NCBI GenBank assembly: GCA_035063765.1
Contig: JAPSFT010000008.1
Span: forward strand, 124,001 to 188,000
DNA: 64,000 nucleotides
Origin: Deltaproteobacteria bacterium
Lineage (GTDB): Bacteria > Myxococcota_A > UBA9160 > PR03
Direction: 5' to 3'
Part shown: one piece after another, positions 9,917-18,707 of the stretch
Layout of the letters: each line of letters begins with the position of its first letter
Numbering within the stretch: the first letter of the stretch is position 1
Notes under the pieces: generated by a model
The model's database searches: none
The model's input: only the letters and a program-made list of their open reading frames with translations
What the model was told of the DNA's origin: nothing
Made by a program: the position numbers and the translations under genes

Positions 9917-10938
9917 GCGCGCGGCGCGCGCTCGCCTGCCTGCTCGTGCTCCTCGCCGCGCCGCCGCCCGCGTCCGCTGCCGAGACGAGCGGGGAGGAGC
10001 GGCTCAACGGCTTCACGATCAGCCGGCAGACCGTGGACCGCGACGACATCGTCCCGGGCGGCCCGCCGCGCGACGGGATCCACAGCATCGACGCGCCCCG
10101 CTTCGTCCCCTCCGAGCAGGCGACCTGGGTGGACGACACGACGATCGTGCTCGGCGTCGTCGTGAAGGGCGACGCGCGCGCCTACCCGGTGCACCTGATG
10201 GACTACCACCAGGTCGCCAACGACGTGGTCGGGGGCGTGCCGCTGGCCGTCACCTGGGACCCCCTCACCGGCGTGCCGCTCGCCTTCGAGCGTACCGTCG
10301 GCGGGCGGGTGCTCACCTTCGGGGTCTCGGGCCTGCTCTACAACTCGGGCTTCCTCCTCTACGACCGCGAGACGGAGAGCCTCTGGTCGCAGTTCCTGGG
10401 GCGCGCGCTGAGCGGGCCGCTCGCGGGCAAGACGCTCACGCGGGTGCGCATCCGCCAGGAGGACCTGACGAGCTGGCGCACGCGGGTCGGGAGCACGCGC
10501 GTGCTCGAACGGCCGTCGCGGGGCATCGACTACGCCCGCAGCCCCTTCGAGCGCTATCTGACCGAGAACGCCGTGCGCTACCCCGTGAAGGCGCGCGACC
10601 CGCGCTTCCACGCCAAGGAGCTGGTGCTCGGCGTGGTGGTGGGCGGCAAGGCGCGCGCCTACCTGGGCTCCGTGCTGACCCGCGAGGGCGGCTGGGCCGA
10701 GGACCGCTTCCAGGGCCGCAGGATCCAGATCGACTACTCGACGGACCTCTCGGTCTTCCGCTGGGAGGCGCCCGACGACGTCCAGGTGACCGAGGCCTAC
10801 TGGTTCGCCTGGAAGGCCTTCCACCCCGACACCGGGATCTGGAAGCTCGACGAGACGGCGGGGCGCGACCCGAACCCGAAGCTCGTCCGCCGCGAGCGAC
10901 TCCGGCCGCTCAAGGGCGGGCCGGAGCCCGGGTCGTGA
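9913..10938 (+). CDS. DUF3179 domain secreted protein
   Basis: Exported protein of 341 aa with a cleavable signal (about 1-22, ending PPPASAAE). The body carries the DUF3179 pattern: DGIHSIDAPRFVPSEQATWV, VVVKGDARAYPVHLMDYHQV, VAVTWDPLTGVPLAFERTV and FGVSGLLYNSGFLLYDRETE with SLWSQFLGRALSGPLAG. The family is widespread but has no settled biochemical role. Its ATG overlaps the bioA stop. The 3' end overlaps the convergent DoxX gene by 29 bp. Confidence 0.85.
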   Translation: MSARRALACLLVLLAAPPPASAAETSGEERLNGFTISRQTVDRDDIVPGGPPRDGIHSIDAPRFVPSEQATWVDDTTIVLGVVVKGDARAYPVHLMDYHQVANDVVGGVPLAVTWDPLTGVPLAFERTVGGRVLTFGVSGLLYNSGFLLYDRETESLWSQFLGRALSGPLAGKTLTRVRIRQEDLTSWRTRVGSTRVLERPSRGIDYARSPFERYLTENAVRYPVKARDPRFHAKELVLGVVVGGKARAYLGSVLTREGGWAEDRFQGRRIQIDYSTDLSVFRWEAPDDVQVTEAYWFAWKAFHPDTGIWKLDETAGRDPNPKLVRRERLRPLKGGPEPGS

Positions 10939-11353
10939 CCACGTCGCTGCTGCGCCCGTCCACGCTCCAGATCCCCCCGCCGTTCGCTGCGATGAAGAGG
11001 AAGGCGAAGCAGTACAGCGCCGCCATCTCGCCGCCGTTGTTCAGCGGCACGAGGCCGACGAAGCCCAGCTCACCGACCCTGCTGAACGCGTGAGCCATGA
11101 AGTAGGCGGCGGCCATCATCCCGCTGCACACGAAGGCGGCCCAGCGGGTCTGGAGCCCGATCATCACCAGGAAGCCGCCGATCAGCTCGATCGGCCCGCC
11201 GATCCAGATCACGAAGCCCGGTACGGCGCCTTCCGGCATCGCGGCCGGGAAGCCGACCAGCTTCTGCATGCCGTGCCAGAGGAAGAGGAAGCCGGTCACG
11301 ATGCGCAGCAGCGCGTAGGTCTCGGCCGTGTAGGAGCGCAGGAAGGGCGCCAA
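10910..11353 (-). CDS. DoxX family membrane protein
   Basis: Small polytopic inner-membrane protein with the DoxX pattern of four helices: YALLRIVTGFLFLWHGMQKL, FVIWIGGPIELIGGFLVMIG, WAAFVCSGMMAAAYFMAH and AALYCFAFLFIAANGGG. The usual GMxK and GGxxE-like loop positions are present. DoxX proteins are linked to quinone-related electron transfer or redox stress, but this copy has no informative neighbour. I chose TTG 11353 because GGAGGA lies 5 nt upstream and it leaves a family-like short N-terminus; an ATG at 11401 without Shine-Dalgarno is the alternative. Confidence 0.85.
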   Translation of the reverse strand: MAPFLRSYTAETYALLRIVTGFLFLWHGMQKLVGFPAAMPEGAVPGFVIWIGGPIELIGGFLVMIGLQTRWAAFVCSGMMAAAYFMAHAFSRVGELGFVGLVPLNNGGEMAALYCFAFLFIAANGGGIWSVDGRSSDVVTTRAPARP

Positions 11354-11443
11354 GGGGTTCCTCCGGGATCGCCTCCGCCACCGGACGGAGCGTCCCGCCA
11401 TGATGCCCGACGCGGCGAGTGCCTGCCTTCCCGTCTCCCCGGG

Positions 11444-11875
11444 TTAGGGTCCCATCGCCTCGCGCGGCCCGGCATTGGCCGGATCGAGCCGGATCGGGCG
11501 CGGGTCAGGGCGCGGGAGCAGCCCGTACCACCAGTCGACGAGCCCGTACTTCTCGCGGAACGCGGCATCGACCCGGGTCCGCACGGCCGGGTCCTCGATC
11601 GCGATGGCCCGGTAGGGGAGGGCGACGCCGTTGCGCACCAGCTCCACGACCGGCCGGTCGCGCAACTGCGCGAACCAGCCCCGCTCCGGCCTCGCCACCC
11701 GCACCCACGGCGAGCCGTCGAGGTCCACGACCCAGAGCTTCGTCTCGTGCACGGTGCCGGCCGCGTCGATCGTGCGCAGCACCACCTTCTCGCTCTGCTC
11801 GCCCGCCACGTAGGTGGCGGCGGCGAGCGCCCCGAGCACGGCGAGCGTCACGCCGAGCCAGCGCGCCCCGCGCAC
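11444..11875 (-). CDS. Membrane-anchored split-barrel-like (PNPOx/Ddn-type) protein
   Basis: Protein of 143 aa: an N-terminal membrane helix (about 6-26, WLGVTLAVLGALAAATYVAG), then a compact beta-rich domain with VVLRTIDAAGTVHETKLWVV, SPWVRVARPERGWFAQLR, PVVELVRNGVALPYRAIAIE and AAFREKYGLVDWW. This pattern resembles nitroreductase/quinone-reductase-like deazaflavin or FMN split barrels; family membership is my recollection, not a search result. GTG 11875 starts 5 bp after the stop of the upstream amidase gene, so the two are likely cotranscribed. A role with the LLM oxidoreductase in F420 chemistry is possible but unproven. Confidence 0.65.
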   Translation of the reverse strand: MRGARWLGVTLAVLGALAAATYVAGEQSEKVVLRTIDAAGTVHETKLWVVDLDGSPWVRVARPERGWFAQLRDRPVVELVRNGVALPYRAIAIEDPAVRTRVDAAFREKYGLVDWWYGLLPRPDPRPIRLDPANAGPREAMGP

Positions 11876-11880
11876 GCGCC

Positions 11881-13287
<1,407 letters not shown>

Positions 13288-13446
13288 GGGTTCCCTCCTC
13301 GGGAGTGGCGAGTCTATCAGCTCGGCGCGGGCCGCCGATGGAAACCTGCCGCCGGGGCGGCCGCCAGGACCCGGCCGCACCGACGTCACGAGGTCGAGAA
13401 CGGCCTCGTTTCTGCCTCCAGACCCCCGAGATTGCCATCCCGGCCA

Positions 13447-13474
13447 TTGCCGGGCGGAGGGGAACCCGTATGAT
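13447..13474 (+). promoter_or_regulatory. Sigma70-like promoter of the histone-like gene
   Basis: TTGCCG (13447-13452), 16 bp, TATGAT (13469-13474). It is the best sigma70 match in the 296-bp gap between the divergent amidase and the small basic gene at 13584, and predicts a 5' leader of roughly 100 nt. The rest of the gap holds nothing I can assign. Confidence 0.55.
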
Positions 13475-13583
13475 GCGCTCGCCGCCGCCCGCTCGGGGGC
13501 TCGGCGGGAATCGAGGCCAAGAAGCCAGGACCGGAATCCAGGCCTGGCAACGGGCGCGCATGGCGCGCCATCTGGGGGGAACG

Positions 13584-13796
13584 ATGGCAGCGAGGAAGAA
13601 GGCGGCGAAGAAGGCCGCCAAGGGCTCGGGCGAGCTGATCATCTCGAAGTCGCGCGTGAAGGCCGCCACCCGGAAGTGCAACGTGGGCGGTGACTTCTAC
13701 GGTGCGCTCGACGCGGCCGTGCGCCAGCAGATCGCGCAGGCCGAGGCCCGCGCGCTCGCCAACAAGCGCAAGACGCTCAAGCCGCAGGACCTCTAG
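13584..13796 (+). CDS. Small Lys-tailed histone-fold DNA-binding protein
   Basis: Protein of 70 aa. A Lys/Ala N-terminal tail (about 1-16, ARKKAAKKAAKGSGE) precedes a single-histone-fold-like core: strand/helix IISKSRVKAATRKCN (about 19-33), long helix FYGALDAAVRQQIAQAEARA (about 38-57), and the loop NKRKTLKPQDL at the end. The RKT-x(4)-D loop is the hallmark of archaeal histones and of Bdellovibrio Bd0055-type bacterial histones. The chain ends where helix 3 would begin, as in short bacterial forms. ATG 13584 follows GGGGGGA; an in-frame ATG at 13560 is the alternative. A strong hairpin follows the stop. Likely role: nucleoid binding, inferred from the fold. Confidence 0.75.
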   Translation: MAARKKAAKKAAKGSGELIISKSRVKAATRKCNVGGDFYGALDAAVRQQIAQAEARALANKRKTLKPQDL

Positions 13797-13815
13797 CCCG
13801 GGATCCCGCTCGACG

Positions 13816-13849
13816 AAGGGGGCTCGCAGCGCTGGCTGCGAGCCCCCTT
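13816..13849. terminator. Bidirectional hairpin between histone-like and HerA-like genes
   Basis: Perfect 14-bp stem (13816-13829 with 13836-13849), 6-nt loop, AA at the outer left and TT at the outer right. It lies 20 bp after the histone-like stop and 3 bp from the HerA-like stop, so it can serve both convergent genes. The tail is short for a classical intrinsic terminator. Confidence 0.75.
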
Positions 13850-13851
13850 GC

Positions 13852-16302
13852 TCATTCCCCGGTCCAGACCAGCACGAGCGGCCGCGCGTCGATGTCCGCC
13901 TTGCGGGGCGCGACGAGCTGCTCCTCGAGCGGCAGCGTCGCCGCGTCGGGCGTCGCCGCCAGCCGCTCGCGCTCGGCCTCGAGCTCGCGCTCGAGCGCGG
14001 CGAGCTGCTCGCGCAGGTCCTCGATGCGCTCCCCGGCGCGTGCCACGTCGCCGCGCTCGTCGGCGGCACGCCCCACGCCGCGCGCGGCCGTCGTCACCCG
14101 GCCCACGTTCCGGGCGCTGCCGAGCTTGCGTCCGAAGAGCGCGCCGACGACGCTCGCGCCGATCGAGATCGCCGCCTGCACCTTGTGCTGCGTGTACTGC
14201 TCCTGCTCGCGCGCATGACGCTGCTCGGCGTCGGCGATCCGATCGCGCAGCCGGGCGAGCCGCGGTGCGTGGCGAGCGCGCAGCGCTTCGAGGGCGGCGT
14301 CGCGCGCCTCGCGCTGGGCCTCGCGCAGGCGCACCCGGAACGCGCCCTCGCTCTCGCCCGGCTCCGAGACGAGCTTCGGGTCGGCGCAGCGCAGGAGCCG
14401 CAGCGGGCGCGCGCGGTGGAGCCGGGCTGCGAGCTGCTTGCGCCAGCGCTCGTAGCTGGCGGCCCGCCCCGCCGCCGCCGGGAGCGGCGCGAAGCGCGCG
14501 CCGGCGGGCGGCTCCGCGGCGAGCGCGGGCGCAGCGGCGGGCAGCTCGTGGGCGCCGTCCCAGGGCGCGGCCTCGCTCCCGGCGTCGAGCGGCGCGAGCC
14601 AGGCCACGTCCTGCCAGAGGTCGAGATTCGCCTTCCGGTCGGTGAAGTGCAGCGACGCCACCCCGAGCAGCGCCGGCCGCAGGAGTGCGCCGGCGGGAGC
14701 GGCGAGGAAGCCCTCCGCGACGCCCGCGGGCGCGGGCGGCGGGCGCCCTCCCGAGGCCTCGACGGGCGCGGTACCCGCCGCCGGCGCAGGGCCCACGGCC
14801 GGCGGGGTCGCAGCGGGCGGAGGGCTCGCCGCCGGCGCGCCCGCAGCCGGCGCGCCCGCAGCGGGCGGGCTCGCGGGCGCGGCGCCGGCCGCCGGCTGCG
14901 CGAGCTGCCGGATCTGCTCGCGCGTCAGCGGGCCCGCCAGGTACGAGAGCGCCCAGCGCGTCTGGAACAGCACCGGCTCGTCCTCGTGGGCGTTGCTCAT
15001 CAGGAACACGCGCTTCGGGAGGTTCGAGAGCAGCGCGTCCACCCGCGCGTGGTCGAAGCGCGCGCCCGAGGCGGCGGAGGCGCCCTCCAGCCCCTCGAGC
15101 ACGCGCGCCTTGTCGCGCTCGGTCTGGAGCCGGCCCAGGAACCAGGTGCCGGCGTTCGCCAGGCCCTTGTAGTCGAGGTCGACCGGATTCTGCGTCGCCA
15201 GGACGACCCCGAGACCGAAGGCGCGCGCCTGCTTGAGCAGGGTCAGCATCGGCTCCTTCGCCGGCGGGTTCGCGACCGGCGGGAAGAAGCCGAACACCTC
15301 GTCCATGTAGAGGAGCGCGCGCAGGGAGCTGCTGCCGCGCTGCGCGCGCATCCAGGCCACCACCTCCGTGAGCAGCAGGGTCACCGCGAACATGCGCTCG
15401 GCGTCCGAGAGGTGCGCGATCGACACGATCGAGAGCCGGGGGCGGCCGTCGCCGGTGTGGAGCAGGCGCGCGACGTCGAGCGGGTCGCCCTCGGTCCAGG
15501 CGGTGAAGGCCGGCGAGGCGGCCAGGTTGTTGAGCGCGAGCGCGAGCCGGGTGCGCTCGGCGGCGGGGAAGAAGGTCTCGAGGTCGAGGGCGCCCACGCG
15601 CTCGAGCGGCGGGCGCTGCACCTCGCGGATCAGGCCGGGCAGGTCGAGGGCGCGCCCTTCCCGCCAGGCGCGCTCGAGCAGGCTCGAGAGCAGCACGTGC
15701 TCGCGGCTGCGCAGCGGGTCGGCGTCGACGCCGGCCAGCCCGAGCACGCCCGTCACCGCGCCGAGGATCTTCTCGCGCAGCGCGTCCGGGTCGGCGGCGA
15801 GGGCGGCCGGGGGCGGCGCGAACGAGCGCAGCGCCGCGAGCGGGCGGCCCGCGGTGCTGCCGGGGGTGTAGAGCACGCGCTCGGCGGCGGCTGCGAAGCG
15901 GGCGATCCGCGCCGGCTCCTGGCCCCACTCCGCGAGCCCCTCGCGCCAGCGCTGCGCGAGGGCCGCCGCGTGCTCCGCGGGCGCGCGGCCCTCGCGGGCC
16001 GCCTCGGCCGGGTCGATCCACGGCCCGAAGTCCTCCGGCGCGAGCCGGGGGAAGGCGAGCAGGAGGTTGCCGAGGTCGCCCTTCGGATCGACCGCGAGCA
16101 CCGGGATGCCGTCGATCACGGCCTCCTCGATCAGATCGACGGCGAGCCCGGTCTTGCCCGAGCCGGTCATGCCCACGATCACGGCATGGGTGACGAGGTC
16201 CCGGGCGTCGTAGAGCAGCGGCTCGTCGGCGACCGCGCGGCCCGCCTCGGGGTCGAAGCGGCGGCCGAGGTAGAAGGCGCCGAGCCGTTCGAAGTCCTGC
16301 AC
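13852..16302 (-). CDS. HerA/FtsK-type P-loop ATPase with C-terminal coiled coil
   Basis: ATPase of 816 aa of the helicase-HerA-like (DUF853/DUF87) type. Walker A GMTGSGKT is at about residues 44-51, preceded by LVTHAVIV; VLAVDPKGDLGNLL follows as in this family. Walker B is LLYMDEVFGFFPP, then the sensor-like VVLATQNPVDLDYKGL. After about residue 480 comes a Pro/Ala-rich linker of about 60 residues. A C-terminal region has long charged coiled coils around a glycine-rich hydrophobic patch (AAISIGASVVGALFGRK). GTG 16302 has GAGGGG 6 nt upstream; TTG 16332 is an alternative without one. No NurA nuclease is adjacent, so DNA-end processing is not implied. Confidence 0.85.
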   Translation of the reverse strand: MQDFERLGAFYLGRRFDPEAGRAVADEPLLYDARDLVTHAVIVGMTGSGKTGLAVDLIEEAVIDGIPVLAVDPKGDLGNLLLAFPRLAPEDFGPWIDPAEAAREGRAPAEHAAALAQRWREGLAEWGQEPARIARFAAAAERVLYTPGSTAGRPLAALRSFAPPPAALAADPDALREKILGAVTGVLGLAGVDADPLRSREHVLLSSLLERAWREGRALDLPGLIREVQRPPLERVGALDLETFFPAAERTRLALALNNLAASPAFTAWTEGDPLDVARLLHTGDGRPRLSIVSIAHLSDAERMFAVTLLLTEVVAWMRAQRGSSSLRALLYMDEVFGFFPPVANPPAKEPMLTLLKQARAFGLGVVLATQNPVDLDYKGLANAGTWFLGRLQTERDKARVLEGLEGASAASGARFDHARVDALLSNLPKRVFLMSNAHEDEPVLFQTRWALSYLAGPLTREQIRQLAQPAAGAAPASPPAAGAPAAGAPAASPPPAATPPAVGPAPAAGTAPVEASGGRPPPAPAGVAEGFLAAPAGALLRPALLGVASLHFTDRKANLDLWQDVAWLAPLDAGSEAAPWDGAHELPAAAPALAAEPPAGARFAPLPAAAGRAASYERWRKQLAARLHRARPLRLLRCADPKLVSEPGESEGAFRVRLREAQREARDAALEALRARHAPRLARLRDRIADAEQRHAREQEQYTQHKVQAAISIGASVVGALFGRKLGSARNVGRVTTAARGVGRAADERGDVARAGERIEDLREQLAALERELEAERERLAATPDAATLPLEEQLVAPRKADIDARPLVLVWTGE

Positions 16303-16334
16303 CTGCTTCCCCTCGCCCCGGGCCGGAAGCAAGC

Positions 16335-16370
16335 GAGCGGGGACGCGGGCTCCGGCCCGCGTCCCCGCTC
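16335..16370 (-). terminator. GC-rich hairpin after the LEA-like lipoprotein gene
   Basis: Perfect 16-bp stem (16335-16350 with 16355-16370) and a TCCG tetraloop, 23 bp beyond the leftward lipoprotein stop and upstream of the HerA-like start. No T-run follows on the minus strand, so it may be a weak terminator or attenuator. Confidence 0.6.
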
Positions 16371-16392
16371 CTTCGGCCTCCGGGCGCGACGG

Positions 16393-16815
16393 CTACTCGG
16401 CCGGCTTGTCCTGCATCGCCTCGCCCGCCGCGTCCATCGCCTCGCCGGTCTTCTCGACGGCGGCGCCCGCGGCGTCCTTGGTGGCCTCGGCGGCACCCGC
16501 GACCGCGTCGCCGGTCGCCTGGGCCGCGTCGCCCGCGCCCTCGGCCGCGTCGGAGGCGGCGTCCTGCGCGCCCTGGGTCGCCTGGTCGGCCGCCTGCTTC
16601 GCCGATTCGACGGCCTTCTGCGCGGCGTCCCGCGTGCTCTCGGCGGCCTGCCGGGCCGCCTCGGTCGCGGCGTCGGCAGCCTCCTTCATCTTGTCGGCCG
16701 CTTCCTGCGCGGCACGCTCGGTGTCGCTCTGGCCGCCGCACGCGACGGGCCCTCCGAGAACGACGGCTCCGAGACCGAGGGCCAGGACCGCCGTGGTGAT
16801 GGCAACACGCTTCAT
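16393..16815 (-). CDS. Ala-rich LEA-like helical lipoprotein
   Basis: Protein of 140 aa. An N-terminal signal (about 1-26) ends at PVACGGQS, so a lipid-modified Cys is plausible although the lipobox is not canonical. The mature part is almost entirely Ala/Asp/Glu/Lys with an 11-like heptad rhythm (AAQKAVESAKQAADQATQGA), predicted as one long amphipathic helix like LEA or apolipoprotein-type repeats. ATG 16815 has AGGAGG 8 nt upstream, which decides against the GTG at 16824. It lies between MscL and the HerA-like gene. Function unknown; envelope or desiccation protection is only an analogy. Confidence 0.7.
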   Translation of the reverse strand: MKRVAITTAVLALGLGAVVLGGPVACGGQSDTERAAQEAADKMKEAADAATEAARQAAESTRDAAQKAVESAKQAADQATQGAQDAASDAAEGAGDAAQATGDAVAGAAEATKDAAGAAVEKTGEAMDAAGEAMQDKPAE

Positions 16816-16870
16816 TTCCCTCACCTCCTCCTCGTCGGAACCGCCGGCTCCGCGAGTCGTTCTCCGCCAC

Positions 16871-17260
16871 CTAGCTGCGTCGCAGCAGATCGCGGATCTC
16901 CGTCAGCAGCTTCACCTCCTCCGGCGGCTCGGGTGCCGCCGGTGCCGGCTCGGGCTTGCGAAGCTGGTTGACCGCCTTCACCAGGAGGAAAACACAGAAG
17001 GCGATGATCAGGAAGTCGATCACGTTCTGGATCAGGAGCCCGTAGCTCAGGGTCACCGGTGCCGCCTCGGTCCCGCCGATGGCGAGCTTCAGGTCCCGGA
17101 AGTTCACGCCGCCCGTGGCGAGCCCGACCGGCGGCATCAGCACCCCGTCGACCAGGGCCGAGACGATCCGGCCGAAGGCCGCGCCCATGACCACGCCGAC
17201 CGCCATGTCGACCACGTTGCCGCGCTGGACGAACTCGCGGAACTCCGAGACCATGCCCAT
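16871..17260 (-). CDS. mscL: Large-conductance mechanosensitive channel MscL
   Basis: Homopentameric inner-membrane tension-gated channel that releases solutes on hypo-osmotic shock. The 129-aa length fits. N-terminal amphipathic helix EFREFVQRGNVVDMAVGVV leads into the pore-lining TM1 (GVVMGAAFGRIVSALVDGVL); TM2 is LIQNVIDFLIIAFCVFLLVK; the cytoplasmic bundle helix is VKLLTEIRDLLRR. GAGAGGAG lies 5 nt before the ATG. The gene ends a leftward run with inositol-phosphate enzymes upstream and an LEA-like lipoprotein downstream. Confidence 0.96.
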   Translation of the reverse strand: MGMVSEFREFVQRGNVVDMAVGVVMGAAFGRIVSALVDGVLMPPVGLATGGVNFRDLKLAIGGTEAAPVTLSYGLLIQNVIDFLIIAFCVFLLVKAVNQLRKPEPAPAAPEPPEEVKLLTEIRDLLRRS

Positions 17261-17294
17261 CGGCGCTCCTCTCGTGTGTGGTCCCTGCCCCGGC

Positions 17295-18680
17295 CTACGC
17301 CCGCGAGGCCTCGGCCCGGATCCTTGCGATGCGGGCGCCCGCGTGGACGTGGGTGCCCAGCGCGAGATAGGCGAGCACCAGCTCCACCTGTCCCGTGACG
17401 CCCGCGACGAGGGTCAGGAAGAGACGGCCGTCGCGGCCGAGCAGGAGCCAGCGCCAGCGCCCCTCGCGCTCGCTCGCCCACGGCTGCAGGAACTGCGTTC
17501 CGTACTTCTCCTTGACCAGCATCGAGAGGCTGTTGCCGGCCAGCGCCGCGAAGCCGAGCGCGACCGCCCACGCCCCCGCGCCCATCGCCCACGCGTAGGC
17601 CGTCATGCCGCCGATCACGGCCGCTTCGCCCACGCGGTCGAGGAGCGCGTCGTAGAGGCCGCCGAAGGCCGAGTCCTGGTAGCGGACGCGCGCCAGCTCG
17701 CCGTCCACCCCGTCGAGCACCGACGCCGCCTGCGCGAGCAGGCCGCCCGTGGTGGCGTGCCCGATCGCGAACGACAGCCCCGCCGCGAGCGTCGTCGCGA
17801 AGCTCGCGATGCTCACCTGCCAGGGCTTCACCGGCCGCGAGAGGAGCCGCTCCGTGATGCGCAGCGAGATGGGCCGGTTCAGGTGGCGGGCGACGATTCC
17901 GTCGGTGCCGCGCACCGCGCCGGCCAGCACCTCGCGCCGCGCGCGCGCCACGTCCTCGGGCCGCTGCACGGGCTGCCAGCGCTCGTGTACCGCCCAGCTC
18001 TCGACGGGCTCGCGCGTGAGCAGCGCCGCGAACCCGCGCAGCCAGGCGCGCTCGGCCGCGTCCGCCGCCGGTGTCGCCGTCCCGGAGGGCGGCGGGCTCG
18101 CCGGGTCGTCGACCTGGTCGTCGTTCGGGGCGGGCAGCGGGGCGCGGCGGTCGATCGCGCGCAGGAAGGCGGGTGTCGCGAGCGCGAGGCCGACGAGGAC
18201 CCCGTCGGCGCCCATCAGCGCGCGGCCCACCTGCTGCACGCGCGCGCGCGGCCCCCGGCTCCAGACGCTCGCCTGGGGCAGCGCTGCGCCGCGCTCCCGT
18301 GCTTCGGGGCGGAAGTCGACCGCGACGATCGGCACGACGGCGCCGGCGGTCTCCGCGACGAAGCGCCGGACGAGCTGGCGGTCGTAGTGGCAGTCGGCGC
18401 GCGCGAGCAGGACCGGGCCGTCGCCCGCGCAGGCCAGCGCGAGCGAGTCGACGCTGCGCACGCGCAGGCGCTTGCAGGGGCCTGCGGCGAGCACGCGCCC
18501 GAGCGCCGCTACCGTCGCGGGGTCGCCCGCCAGGAGGAAGCGCCGCACCCCGGCGCGCGCGAAGGCGAGGGCGGTGCGCTCGACGGGAGTCAGGCCGAAG
18601 AGCGCCACCCGCTCGTCGGCGGGCGGCCGCACGGCCCACAGCACGCACGGACGGTCACTGGCGCTGGGCAGCGTCTCCAT
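17295..18680 (-). CDS. Nucleotidyltransferase-like/CDP-alcohol phosphatidyltransferase fusion
   Basis: Protein of 461 aa with the architecture of IPCT-DIPPS. The C-terminal membrane domain has the complete CDP-alcohol phosphatidyltransferase motif at residues 326-348: DG-x2-AR-x8-G-x3-D-x3-D (Asp326, Asp344, Asp348), with several hydrophobic helices. The N-terminal about 200 residues resemble a sugar nucleotidyltransferase fold (TPVERTALAFARAGVRRFLL, VLLARADCHYDRQLV) but lack a recognisable GxGTRL nucleotide loop. The upstream gene makes inositol-phosphate 28 bp away, so the likely product is di-myo-inositol-phosphate-like or a phosphoinositol lipid. Whether the N-domain still makes CDP-inositol is uncertain. 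Confidence 0.8.
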   Translation of the reverse strand: METLPSASDRPCVLWAVRPPADERVALFGLTPVERTALAFARAGVRRFLLAGDPATVAALGRVLAAGPCKRLRVRSVDSLALACAGDGPVLLARADCHYDRQLVRRFVAETAGAVVPIVAVDFRPEARERGAALPQASVWSRGPRARVQQVGRALMGADGVLVGLALATPAFLRAIDRRAPLPAPNDDQVDDPASPPPSGTATPAADAAERAWLRGFAALLTREPVESWAVHERWQPVQRPEDVARARREVLAGAVRGTDGIVARHLNRPISLRITERLLSRPVKPWQVSIASFATTLAAGLSFAIGHATTGGLLAQAASVLDGVDGELARVRYQDSAFGGLYDALLDRVGEAAVIGGMTAYAWAMGAGAWAVALGFAALAGNSLSMLVKEKYGTQFLQPWASEREGRWRWLLLGRDGRLFLTLVAGVTGQVELVLAYLALGTHVHAGARIARIRAEASRA

Positions 18681-18707
18681 CGTCGGCGCGCTCCCCCAAC
18701 CGGGTCC

